Assembly: GCF_017356245.1 (NCBI RefSeq) | Contig: NZ_JAFMZZ010000001.1 | Span: 1,569,698 to 1,633,697 of the forward strand | Length of the DNA: 64,000 nt | Source of the DNA: Bordetella petrii | Lineage (GTDB): Bacteria > Pseudomonadota > Gammaproteobacteria > Burkholderiales > Burkholderiaceae_B | Reading direction: 5' to 3' | Shown: positions 8,901-17,139 of the stretch, piece after piece | Numbering within the stretch: the first letter of the stretch is position 1 | Layout of the letters: every line of letters begins with the position of its first letter | Translations under genes and position numbers: made by a program | Notes under the pieces: model-generated | Told to the model about the DNA's origin: nothing | Database searches by the model: none | Seen by the model: only the letters and a program-made list of their open reading frames with translations

Positions 8901-9542
8901 CTAGCGGTGGCGCCGCGCGCGGGCGTTTTCCGGGCGGCGCTTGCGCACCAGGGCCACCAGCAGCCCGCCGCCGAGCAGTACCGAGACCGCCGTGCCGATG
9001 ATCAGGCCGATGTGCTGGCTGCCCTGCAGCGCGCCTACGCCGCGGGCCGTGATGAAGCCGGGCGCCAGCATCAGCGGCAGCCAGACCAGCGCCGACAGCA
9101 CATTGGCCAGCTGGAAGCGCGCCTGGCTCATGCCCATGATGCCCGCCACGGCCGGGATCGTGGAGCGGATCGGCCCCAGGAAGCGGCCGATCAGCACCGA
9201 CGCGAAGCCGTAGCGGTAGAAGAACAGCCGGGCGCGCGCTACCGCACTGCGCTGAGTAGTGAAGGGCCAGCGCCGCAGCAGGCCGGGGCCCAGCCAGCGG
9301 CCCACCCAGTACGACAGGGCATCGCCCGCCACGGCGCCGGCCAGGCCCCACGCCAGCACCGTCCAGGGCGACAGCGTGCCCGCGCCGATCAGCCCGCCGG
9401 TCAGCAGCATCAGCGCCGTGGCGGGAATGAACAGGCCCAGCACGATCAGCGATTCGCCGAGCGTCAGCAGAAAGGTGACCGGGCCGGCCCAGTCGTGGTT
9501 GGCCTGGATGAACTGGCCGATTTTGTCGAGATAGGCGTCCAT
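8901..9542 (-). CDS. DedA family inner-membrane protein
   Basis: A 213-residue protein of the DedA/SNARE-associated (VTT) superfamily. The motif GRFLGPIRSTIPAVAGIMGM holds the conserved arginine and the R-x-x-x-P-x-x-A-G signature, and the membrane-entry helix with a glutamate (LGESLIVLGLFIPATAL) is typical. Family members flip undecaprenyl phosphate or phosphatidylethanolamine or support proton motive force-linked homeostasis. The substrate here is not evident. A basic tail (KRRPENARARRHR) follows the last helix. Confidence 0.88.
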   Translation of the reverse strand: MDAYLDKIGQFIQANHDWAGPVTFLLTLGESLIVLGLFIPATALMLLTGGLIGAGTLSPWTVLAWGLAGAVAGDALSYWVGRWLGPGLLRRWPFTTQRSAVARARLFFYRYGFASVLIGRFLGPIRSTIPAVAGIMGMSQARFQLANVLSALVWLPLMLAPGFITARGVGALQGSQHIGLIIGTAVSVLLGGGLLVALVRKRRPENARARRHR

Positions 9543-9601
9543 GCGCGGAAAATGACTTCAGACGCCAGCCATGTTACCGCACGGCCTCCCGCTCGCCGGT
9601 G

Positions 9602-10225
9602 TCAGTGCCGGCCGCGCAGCATGTCGTCGCGCGCATGCTCGGCGCGCGAGGCGCCAATCGCGGTTTCCACCTGTTTCACTTCTTCCGGCGGCGGCAGCAC
9701 GGCGGGCAGCCCCAGTGCCTCGATCCACAATTCGCGGGTCCATCCCTTGGTGTGATACAGGTGGTGGTCTTCGTCTTTTTCCACCGCGTCGAACGCCTGC
9801 TTCAGCACCTTCGCCTGGGTTCCGCCGGTTTTGCCGGCCAGCAGGCCGATCAGTTCCCAGTTCAGGTGGTCTTTGGTTTCGGCCAGCACCACGCATTCCG
9901 CCGCCACGATCTGCGCGGCCGCCGGGTCGCCCTGCGCCTTGGCCAGCTCTATGGCCTTGACCAGCGATTTGCCGTGGTGCGCCACGATCTCGCGCGACGG
10001 CACCTGGGCCTGGGGATCGAGCCCCAGCTGCTCAAACACGGTCAGCAGCACCTGGCGATGGGTGGTCGTCTCTTTCAGGTAACCCTGCCATTCTTCTTTC
10101 AGGTCGTCATTGGTGGCGCAGCCGATCGCCGCCTCATACACCTGCATGCCGCCCAGCTCGGTCTCCAGGGCTTGATAGAGCAGGTCGTGAGTCTGCTGCG
10201 TATTGCTGGTATGCGCTTTGGCCAT
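9602..10225 (-). CDS. Ferritin-like domain protein
   Basis: A 207-residue predicted four-helix protein. The ATG at 10225 is preceded by GGAGAG, which decides it over a longer open frame that runs into tRNA genes. Helices carry the E/H pattern of ferritin-like proteins (ETELGGMQVYEAAI; ETTTHRQVL; AAECVVLAETKDHLNWELIG; EKDEDHHLYH). It may bind iron or manganese or act in oxidative stress, as for bacterioferritin-type proteins; exact ligands cannot be assigned by eye. It lies just downstream of two tRNA genes read in the same direction. Confidence 0.7.
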   Translation of the reverse strand: MAKAHTSNTQQTHDLLYQALETELGGMQVYEAAIGCATNDDLKEEWQGYLKETTTHRQVLLTVFEQLGLDPQAQVPSREIVAHHGKSLVKAIELAKAQGDPAAAQIVAAECVVLAETKDHLNWELIGLLAGKTGGTQAKVLKQAFDAVEKDEDHHLYHTKGWTRELWIEALGLPAVLPPPEEVKQVETAIGASRAEHARDDMLRGRH

Positions 10226-10321
10226 TTCGCTCTCCGGGGAAGGGACGGATTGCCGTCCGGGATACTTGAGGAAAGCGCAACAGCAAGCACTGTGCCCAAC
10301 GGGGAAATGCATGGCCGGGGA

Positions 10322-10406
10322 TGGTGCACCCACCCGGAATCGAACCGGGACGCCTTGCGGCGAGAGATTTTAAGTCTCTTGCGTCTACCAATTTCGCCAT
10401 GGGTGC
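10322..10406 (-). tRNA. tRNA-Leu (anticodon TAA)
   Basis: An 85-nt gene read leftward. The acceptor arms GCACCCA and TGGGTGC pair perfectly, CCA is encoded, the T arm is CCCGG-TTCGATT-CCGGG, and the anticodon loop is CTTAAAA. A long variable arm (CGCCGCAAGGCG) is typical of the class II tRNA-Leu. It lies 12 bases after tRNA-Ser. Confidence 0.95.
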
Positions 10407-10418
10407 GGGGGGGATGGC

Positions 10419-10508
10419 TGGCGGAAGCGGTGGGATTCGAACCCACGAAGGGCGCAAACCCTTGCCGGTTTTCAAGACCGGTGCCTTCAACCACTCGGCC
10501 ACGCTTCC
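10419..10508 (-). tRNA. tRNA-Ser (anticodon TGA)
   Basis: A 90-nt gene read leftward beginning GGAAGCGTGGCCGAGTGG. The anticodon stem-loop ACCGGTCTTGAAAACCGG gives TGA, there is a long variable arm, and the T arm is GTGGG-TTCGAAT-CCCAC. CCA is encoded. It forms a pair with the downstream tRNA-Leu. Confidence 0.95.
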
Positions 10509-10632
10509 GTCTTGTGTCGACGGTATGGTACCGCGACGGGAAAGTCCGGGCCGTGGACGGTGACGCCGTGCGGCCGGTTTGGATATTCCGTAAAGGGCGC
10601 AATAATAATCCATTTGATCCAGGAGGCGTGAC

Positions 10633-11610
10633 ATGCGAGCTGTAGAGATAACCCAACCCGGCGGCCCCGAAGTCCTGGTGCCGGCCGATCGCCCCATGCC
10701 CGAACCGGGCGCGGGCGAAGTGCTTATCAAGGTTGCAGCCGCAGGCATCAACCGCCCCGACGTGTTCCAGCGCAAGGGCAACTACGCGCCGCCTCCGGGC
10801 GCCTCTGACCTGCCGGGCCTGGAAGTGGCCGGCGAGATCGTCGGCGGCGACGCCGCGGCCGGCGGGTTCGCGGTCGGCGACAAGGTGTGCGCCCTGGTGG
10901 CGGGCGGCGGCTACGCCGAATACTGCGTCGCCCCGGCCGCGCAGTGCCTGCCCATTCCCAAGGGCCTGTCCGAGATCGAGGCCGCCGGCCTGCCTGAAAC
11001 CTATTTCACGGTCTGGAGCAATGTGTTCGACCGCGGCGCCCTGCAAGACGGCGAAACCCTGCTGGTGCACGGCGGCGCCAGCGGCATCGGCACCACGGCC
11101 ATCCAGCTGGCCCGCGCCCTGGGCAACACCGTCTACGCCACCGTGGGCAGCGACGAGCGCGCCCGCGCGGTCGAGGCGCTGGGCGCCGCGCGCGGCATCA
11201 ACTACAAGACGCAGGATTTCGTGCAAGAGGTGCGCGACGCCACCGGCGGCGCCGGCGTCAATGTCATCCTGGACATGGTGGCGGGCGAATACATCAACCG
11301 CAACATGAAATGCCTGGCCGACGACGGCCGCATCGTGGTCATCGCCCTGCTGGGCGGCGCCCGCGCCGAGGTGGACTGCAATCAGATATTGCGCCGCCGC
11401 CTGACCCTGACCGGCTCCACCCTGCGCCCGCGCCCGGTGGCCTTCAAGGGCGCCATCGCCCAGGCCCTGCGCCAGCGCGTGTGGCCCCTGCTGGAACAGG
11501 GCGCCATCAAGCCCATCGTGCACGCCACCTTCCCCCTGGAGCAGGCGGCCGCGGCCCACGCCATGATGGAAGCCGGCGAAAACATCGGCAAGATCATCCT
11601 GACGGTGTAA
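10633..11610 (+). CDS. NAD(P)H:quinone oxidoreductase, MDR superfamily (PIG3/QorB-like)
   Basis: A 325-residue protein with an excellent ribosome site (CCAGGAGGCGTGAC before ATG). An N-terminal GroES-like domain lacks zinc ligands. The Rossmann domain starts at about residue 145 (LLVHGGASGIGTTAIQLARA), giving an NADPH-binding G-x-x-x-G-x-G motif variant. The pattern is that of the PIG3-type quinone oxidoreductases, which reduce quinones with one-electron transfer from NADPH. It lies about 100 bases upstream of tpiA, a common arrangement in related beta-proteobacteria. Confidence 0.9.
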   Translation: MRAVEITQPGGPEVLVPADRPMPEPGAGEVLIKVAAAGINRPDVFQRKGNYAPPPGASDLPGLEVAGEIVGGDAAAGGFAVGDKVCALVAGGGYAEYCVAPAAQCLPIPKGLSEIEAAGLPETYFTVWSNVFDRGALQDGETLLVHGGASGIGTTAIQLARALGNTVYATVGSDERARAVEALGAARGINYKTQDFVQEVRDATGGAGVNVILDMVAGEYINRNMKCLADDGRIVVIALLGGARAEVDCNQILRRRLTLTGSTLRPRPVAFKGAIAQALRQRVWPLLEQGAIKPIVHATFPLEQAAAAHAMMEAGENIGKIILTV

Positions 11611-11651
11611 CAGCGGGGTCGGCGGGGCAGCGTATTTCCTGGTAAACAGGA

Positions 11652-11657
11652 TACAAT
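11652..11657 (+). promoter_or_regulatory. Possible -10 element upstream of tpiA
   Basis: TACAAT matches the sigma-70 -10 consensus in five of six positions and lies 50 bases before the tpiA start. It overlaps the edge of a small inverted repeat (CCTG-GTAAA-CAGG). No convincing -35 box is seen at normal spacing, so this is only a candidate. Confidence 0.3.
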
Positions 11658-11706
11658 CTTGGGTTTGACCCGGATTTTGTCCGGGCCGACCCTACCGTGT
11701 TGCGCC

Positions 11707-12453
<747 letters not shown>

Positions 12454-12470
12454 GTTTCCCGGAGTCTTCA

Positions 12471-13013
12471 ATGTCTATGACCCTTACCGCTTTACTGGTC
12501 GTGCAGGTGCTGTCCGCCCTGGCGATCATCGTCCTGGTCCTGCTGCAGCAGGGCAAGGGCGCCGACATGGGCTCGGCTTTCGGCAGCGGTTCCGCCGGCA
12601 GCCTGTTCGGCGCCACCGGGGCGGCCAACTTCCTGTCGCGCACCACCAAGTGGGCCGCCGTGGTGTTCTTTGCCAGCACCCTGGGCCTGGCCTACGTCAG
12701 CCACAAGGGCTCGGCGCCCAGCGGCTCGGTCGAGTCGGGCGTGATGCAGAACTTCCCGGCCGACCGCTCGGTGCCGCAAGTGCCGGGCGCAGCCAACGGC
12801 GGCGGCTCGTCTGTGCCGCAAAGCACGCCGGCCCAGCCCGACGCCTCGGTGCCGCAAGTTCCGGCGCCGGCCGCCCAGCCGCAACCCGAATCCAAGCCGG
12901 CCGACGTGCCGTCCGCCCCGGCCGCGCAGCCGCCCGCCGACAAGCCGGCGGAACAGCCCGCCGAAAAGCCGGCCGCCCCGGCCCAGCCGGAAGCGCCCAA
13001 GCCGGCTCAATAG
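12471..13013 (+). CDS. secG: Protein translocase subunit SecG with long Pro/Ala tail
   Basis: A 180-residue protein. Two membrane helices (residues ~5-25 and ~55-75) flank the conserved QQGKGADMGSAFGSGSAGSLFG segment, which is diagnostic of SecG of the SecYEG translocon. A typical SecG is ~75-120 residues. Here about 90 extra C-terminal residues consist of Pro/Ala/Gln/Lys repeats (PADKPAEQPAEKPAAP), a known feature of several Burkholderiales homologs. The ribosome site is GGAG before ATG. A bidirectional terminator follows directly. Confidence 0.95.
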   Translation: MSMTLTALLVVQVLSALAIIVLVLLQQGKGADMGSAFGSGSAGSLFGATGAANFLSRTTKWAAVVFFASTLGLAYVSHKGSAPSGSVESGVMQNFPADRSVPQVPGAANGGGSSVPQSTPAQPDASVPQVPAPAAQPQPESKPADVPSAPAAQPPADKPAEQPAEKPAAPAQPEAPKPAQ

Positions 13014-13036
13014 CCGCGCTTCGTCAGCCGTACTTG

Positions 13037-13069
13037 AAAACCCGCAGGGCCTGCCGGCCTTGCGGGTTT
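13037..13069. terminator. Bidirectional terminator between secG and the HAD gene
   Basis: AAAACCCGCAGGGC and GCCTTGCGGGTTTTTT form a strong GC stem with A-tract on one side and T-tract on the other. It ends both rightward secG and leftward HAD transcripts, since the HAD gene's stop codon is right at its edge. Confidence 0.85.
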
Positions 13070-13071
13070 TT

Positions 13072-13752
13072 TCATGCCGCCTGCGCCAGCAGCGCGGGCA
13101 GTGCGCGCATGTCATGGAACACCTGGGCCACGCCGGCCCGCAGCAAGGCCCGGGTGCTGTCGTGGCCGGGGCCGCCCGGGCTGTAGCCAAACACGGTCGC
13201 GCCCGCGGCCACGCCGGCGGTCGCCCCGGTTACCGTGTCTTCCACCACCGCGCATCGTTCCGGCGCCACGCCCAGGGCATCGGCCGCCGCCAGGTAGACA
13301 TCGGGCGCGGGCTTGTTGCGGGGCAGGGCCTGGCCGCTGAAGAACCGCCCCGCAAAGTAGTCGTACACGCCCACCTTGCGCAGCTGCAGTTCGATCTTGG
13401 CCAGGTCGGCGCCCGACGCCACCGCGATGCGCCCGCCCAGCAGGCCATGCAGCGCCTGCACCGCCTGCGGCGCGCCGGCAATGGCTTGCAGGTCTTGTTC
13501 CAGGGCCTGGTTGCGCCGGGCGCGGAATTCCGCCTGCCATTCGGCAGTCAGGGCAAAGCCGGTGCGCGCCTGGATCAGGGGCGCCTCGTCCTGGACAGTC
13601 TTGCCGACGAAGATGCGCAGCGCATCGTCTGGCGTGATCGGCCAGCCCAGCTCGCCCAGCATGGCGGCCAGCACGCGCGCCGTGATGGGCTCTGAATCGA
13701 CCAGCACGCCATCGCAATCGAACAGTACGGCCTGGAAACGTAAAACAGTCAT
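13072..13752 (-). CDS. HAD superfamily (subfamily IA) phosphatase
   Basis: A 226-residue enzyme of the beta-phosphoglucomutase/phosphoglycolate phosphatase type. Motif I is LFDCDGVLVDS with the nucleophile and acid-base aspartates, motif III lysine is in RNKPAPDVYL, and motif IV is VVEDT. An alpha-helical cap is inserted after motif I, as in subfamily IA. The substrate is probably a small phosphosugar but is not assignable. It occupies the space between secG and tRNA-Leu and is transcribed against both. Confidence 0.88.
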   Translation of the reverse strand: MTVLRFQAVLFDCDGVLVDSEPITARVLAAMLGELGWPITPDDALRIFVGKTVQDEAPLIQARTGFALTAEWQAEFRARRNQALEQDLQAIAGAPQAVQALHGLLGGRIAVASGADLAKIELQLRKVGVYDYFAGRFFSGQALPRNKPAPDVYLAAADALGVAPERCAVVEDTVTGATAGVAAGATVFGYSPGGPGHDSTRALLRAGVAQVFHDMRALPALLAQAA

Positions 13753-13931
13753 GAGGGTACGCGTCTGAAAAAAGTGACAGACCGCGTAGTGTAAAGAGCC
13801 GGGCGCCTGCCGCAGGACAGCAGCGAGGTGGTTGGGCCGGGCAATCGTGATAGAATATCGGACTTTGCTGGGGTAGCCCGAAGTGCCGGGCAGCCTTGGC
13901 AGGCAGGCGCGGCAAGCGCCTGATGCACCCA

Positions 13932-14016
13932 GCCGACGTGGTGGAATTGGTAGACACGCTATCTTGAGGGGGTAGTGGCGAAAGCTGTGCGAGTTCGAGT
14001 CTCGCCGTCGGCACCA
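13932..14016 (+). tRNA. tRNA-Leu (anticodon GAG), island integration site
   Basis: An 85-nt gene with acceptor arms GCCGACG and CGTCGGC, encoded CCA, anticodon loop CTTGAGG and a long variable arm. The T arm is GCGAG-TTCGAGT-CTCGC. Its 3' end continues into the attL repeat of the genomic island, so the integration preserved a complete tRNA on the integrase side. Confidence 0.96.
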
Positions 14017-14018
14017 AG
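13999..14018 (+). repeat. attL: tRNA-Leu 3' end core repeat
   Basis: The 20-base GTCTCGCCGTCGGCACCAAG spans the T-arm end, acceptor arm, CCA and two bases beyond. It recurs as GTCTCGCCGTCGCACCAAG (one G fewer) at 44230-44248. An integrase gene starts 200 bases inside, so this is the left attachment site. Confidence 0.85.
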
Positions 14019-14052
14019 AAATAATCCAAGTATGTCTTGGGAGGCTTAAAAG

Positions 14053-14085
14053 GCCCGTAAGAATCAGTGCCTTACGGGCTTTTTT
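14053..14085 (+). terminator. Terminator after tRNA-Leu, inside the island
   Basis: A perfect 9-base stem GCCCGTAAG / CTTACGGGC with a 9-base loop is followed by TTTTTT. It lies 36 bases after the tRNA and replaces the terminator displaced to the far side of the island. Confidence 0.9.
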
Positions 14086-14218
14086 GCGTCTGAGATGTCC
14101 ATAGGATTCCGGTCAAATCCTGTTGGATCCGCTGTTTTTGGGTATGCTCTTGAGTACGTTTTTATTAACCTACTCAAATCGGTCTCGCTCTTGCAAGGCC
14201 TTCTACTCAAAACATACT

Positions 14219-15544
14219 ATGCCCAGGCTTGCCAAGCAGTTGACCGCTCTTGCCGTGGAGAAAGCCCGGCCAAAGGAGGTAGCCTATAACTTGGCCAGCG
14301 GCAACGGCCTCTACCTTTGTGTCGCAATCAGCGGGTCGAAATCTTGGATGGTGCGTTACCGTCTGTTAGATGGCAGGCAGCGGACGATTGTGATCGGCGC
14401 ATACCCAATGATGAGCTTGGCCGATGCCAAGATAAGGGCCGAGGAAATCCATCTTGCTGCCAGGACTGGAAAGCCCATCAAAGGTCTGCGTGCAGAGGTC
14501 AAAGCCGCCAAATCCAAGCTCACCCAGGACGAATTGGCAGCTCAAGAGATTGCAGAAGACATACGAAAGCACTCCTTCAACTTTCTGTCGGAAGCGTGGT
14601 TGGAGGTGAGAAAGGTTGGTTGGGCCGATGAAAGCTACCGCAAAGCAAAGTACGTTGTTCGTCAGTACTTACAGCCCAGGATTGGTGCGCTCGATATGCG
14701 CACTTTGCGCACTCGTGACGTGACTGACCCACTTCGAGATCTCGCGGCTAAGGCTCCGAGCCTGGCTAAGAAGGCTGTTCAATACCTTAATGGGGTCGTG
14801 GAGCACTGCATTTTGGAAGGTATACGCGATGATGATCAAGTGTTGCGCCTGCGTGGTGTTCTGCCTAGTCACAGAGGTGGGCATATCCCGGCAGTAACTC
14901 GAGAACAGAATATTGGCCCGCTAATGCGGGCCATTTATGCTTACGAAGGTCACGTGGTGCGTTATGCGTTACTACTAGCCGCCTGGACGGCATTGCGACC
15001 AGGCGTGATCGCAAGTGCTCGTTGGTGCGAGATCGACCTAGAAAAGGCTGAGTGGCACATCTCGGGTATGGAGACGGATGGGCGGCGGCGAATGAAGACA
15101 GGCAATGACCACATTGTGAGCTTACCCGCCCAGGCTGTGGCGATGCTAAGCGATATGCAGAAGTACTCAGCGGGAGCAGAGTACGTGTTTCCGCCAGTCG
15201 GAAAAATGAACAATGCTCACTTACACCGAGACGCGCTTTCACGAGCGCTGCGCCTAATGGGCTTTGCGGGTCAGCATAGTACACATGGCTTTCGGGCAAT
15301 GCTGCGCACGGTGGCTAGAGAGCGGCTTGGGGTGGATTTCGACGTACTAGAGGCGCAGCTCGCCCACGCTAAACGGGATGAGATTCAGGCGGCCTATGAT
15401 CGCACGCGATTTGATGACGAACGCCGAGCAGCGATGCAGCGGTGGGCGGATTACTTGGATGAGCAGGTGGAGGTATGGCTGGCGACGCGGACAATGCGGA
15501 GTTCTGGCAATAAGGCGGTTCATACTTCAGCGATATCGGAATGA
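14219..15544 (+). CDS. Tyrosine-type site-specific integrase (P4/CP4-57 family)
   Basis: A 441-residue recombinase. An N-terminal DUF4102-type arm-binding domain is seen (LYLCVAISGSKSWMVRYR, then IVIGAYPMMSLADAK). The catalytic core has the first arginine in ALRPG (residue ~260), the H-x-x-R box in HGFRAMLRT (~356-359), and the nucleophile tyrosine in QAAYDRTRF (~393), followed by the usual MQRWADYLD ending. I chose the ATG at 14219 because the protein then begins with the family's MPRLAKQLT style; longer starts add unrelated sequence. It is placed just inside attL and would catalyse integration into, and excision from, tRNA-Leu. Confidence 0.95.
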   Translation: MPRLAKQLTALAVEKARPKEVAYNLASGNGLYLCVAISGSKSWMVRYRLLDGRQRTIVIGAYPMMSLADAKIRAEEIHLAARTGKPIKGLRAEVKAAKSKLTQDELAAQEIAEDIRKHSFNFLSEAWLEVRKVGWADESYRKAKYVVRQYLQPRIGALDMRTLRTRDVTDPLRDLAAKAPSLAKKAVQYLNGVVEHCILEGIRDDDQVLRLRGVLPSHRGGHIPAVTREQNIGPLMRAIYAYEGHVVRYALLLAAWTALRPGVIASARWCEIDLEKAEWHISGMETDGRRRMKTGNDHIVSLPAQAVAMLSDMQKYSAGAEYVFPPVGKMNNAHLHRDALSRALRLMGFAGQHSTHGFRAMLRTVARERLGVDFDVLEAQLAHAKRDEIQAAYDRTRFDDERRAAMQRWADYLDEQVEVWLATRTMRSSGNKAVHTSAISE

Positions 15545-15574
15545 AAAACGCATTCGCCCGAAAAGGGAAATCAA

Positions 15575-16357
15575 GTGGAATTAGAAGACTTGGGTCTGTC
15601 TGAAGAGCAGATGGCAGAGCTTTCTTACTATGGATTGAATGAACAGAACCTGCGAGGCGCGATAGCAAATCCCGCCAATCAACTATGGTTGAAAGGTAAG
15701 CATCCATCATTCGTAGAGCGATGGCGATTATCCTTGCGCAGACTCTATGCTTGCTACAAGGCCATTTACCCTAAGGCTCATCCAGAGGAGTTTAAAAGTG
15801 TCTTGGCCGCTGTTGCAGCTCAAGATCTAGTCTTGGATGACCCTCTTACGATTCCCTATCAGGTGGCGTCAATGGAAGACAGGGAGAAGGGATGTGAATG
15901 GGTTTTGAACAATACGTCTCATGCTGTTGTCTTGATCTCCAGCGCGTATTTGCTGCGCGCCTTGAAATCAATTGACGAATGTCAATGGGCGGACCTTGCT
16001 GACGCAAACTACTGGTGCGGCGCTGCCATGATGCAATCAAACAGCTCGAGTCCAGATTACGAAAAATTGGTACATAGAAAAATTGCAGAGAAGGGGGCGC
16101 AAGCAAGAGACAAGAAATATGCTCCCTTAAGAGAGCTGGCGTGGGGTTTGGCAAGAGAGAAGCGCCCCAAGGTGCAGGGGTGGCCTTCTAGGAGGCAGGC
16201 AGTGTTCGCCGTCATGGAGGAGGTGTTGGAGGAGGCTCGAAAAAGGAACACACCTCTTAGCGAGGACAACGCATTCGCTACTATTGATGGGTGGCTTGCG
16301 AAAATGCCCAAGGTTCACGAGCTTTTTCCCAAGCGAAGCAAGAAATCTGCTGAATGA
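15575..16357 (+). CDS. Hypothetical island protein (260 aa)
   Basis: Not recognised. The GTG start at 15575 has a good ribosome site (AAGGGAAATCAA). The predicted protein is soluble and mostly helical, with the opening MELEDLGLSEEQMAEL, Trp-rich middle segments and a Lys-rich end (FPKRSKKSAE). It follows the integrase by 30 bases and precedes the AlpA gene, so it may belong to the integrase/regulation module. Codon use and GC match the island rather than the backbone. Confidence 0.75.
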   Translation: MELEDLGLSEEQMAELSYYGLNEQNLRGAIANPANQLWLKGKHPSFVERWRLSLRRLYACYKAIYPKAHPEEFKSVLAAVAAQDLVLDDPLTIPYQVASMEDREKGCEWVLNNTSHAVVLISSAYLLRALKSIDECQWADLADANYWCGAAMMQSNSSSPDYEKLVHRKIAEKGAQARDKKYAPLRELAWGLAREKRPKVQGWPSRRQAVFAVMEEVLEEARKRNTPLSEDNAFATIDGWLAKMPKVHELFPKRSKKSAE

Positions 16358-16499
16358 CGTTACCCGGTTTGCCGGCAAACCAACTAGATTGGCTGGCAAG
16401 CATGGCGTGTTATCTAGCAGCCCAGCTATCAGGGATTTCTCGTCTCCAAGATCATTCGCAGCATACCGGTATGTTCCGGTGTTTTCTTGGAGAAGCCAG

Positions 16500-16769
16500 A
16501 TGGCTGATCACGTTAAAGCAATGCTCATAAAGCGCCAGGAAGTTGAGGCGCTGACTCAGCTCGGTCGTTCTTCGCTGTATGCCAAGCTGAATCCCAAAGA
16601 CGCCAACCACGACCCCAGTTTTCCTGTTCCGGTGAGGGTGGGCGCCACGGCTGTGCGTTGGGTAGCCTCTGAAGTTGACGCTTGGATTCTGTCTCGTCCT
16701 CGGACGCGCCTTTTCTCGGCGAATGATGGTGTCATTTTTCCCGATCAACGTGAGGTGAGCCATGGCTAA
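16500..16769 (+). CDS. AlpA family transcriptional regulator
   Basis: An 89-residue winged-helix/MerR-like DNA-binding protein. MLIKRQEVEALTQLGRSSLYAKL is the AlpA helix-turn-helix, and VPVRVGATAVRWVASEVDAW is the family's wing with the R-W-x-x-x-E-V-x-x-W signature. In P4-like islands AlpA proteins activate the integrase or excisionase functions. The ATG at 16500 has GGAGAAG upstream; the longer open frame starts inside the previous gene. The stop overlaps the next ATG. Confidence 0.9.
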   Translation: MADHVKAMLIKRQEVEALTQLGRSSLYAKLNPKDANHDPSFPVPVRVGATAVRWVASEVDAWILSRPRTRLFSANDGVIFPDQREVSHG

Positions 16770-17139
16770 GCTTATCGCCGATGCTCCTAAAGTCGATGTT
16801 GACGCGATCAAGGCGGCGCTTGCTGTGCTTGAGTCACCCAAGGCTAAGAAAATCCGGGAGCGGGCCGTGCACTTCTCGCAGCTCTACGATCTGATCCAAG
16901 ACCTACTCGACAGGAGCGTTCCGAAACGGGCCATTCTTGATTCGCTTGCGGAGCACGGCGTGAAAGTCACATACGTTGAGTTTGCCGAACTCCTTAAGAT
17001 TGAAGCGCAGAAGCGTGATGAGTCTATATCTGGCAAGGGTATCCAAGCAGCTGCAGCTGACTCGGTACCGAGTCCTAAGGCCGACCAGGCCAAGTCGACG
17101 TCTCAGTATGGTCAGGCCCCTGGCGAGGGGAGGGCGTAA
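16762..17139 (+). CDS. Small putative DNA-binding protein of the replication/mobilisation module
   Basis: A 125-residue protein. The central segment (RSVPKRAILDSLAEHGVKVTYVEFAELL) resembles the helix-turn-helix found in plasmid and island proteins such as TraK/KfrA-type accessory factors: I-x-x-x-L-x-x-x-G-I/V-x-V-x-Y. The C-terminal third is low-complexity (Ser/Ala/Lys/Pro). It overlaps AlpA at its start and the DUF3987-like gene at its stop (TAATG), so the three are a translationally coupled operon. Confidence 0.7.
   Translation: MAKLIADAPKVDVDAIKAALAVLESPKAKKIRERAVHFSQLYDLIQDLLDRSVPKRAILDSLAEHGVKVTYVEFAELLKIEAQKRDESISGKGIQAAAADSVPSPKADQAKSTSQYGQAPGEGRA

Noticed and set aside
10099..11559. 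486-codon leftward open frame opposite qor and across two tRNA genes
   Set aside because: It runs through tRNA genes and opposite a well-identified oxidoreductase.
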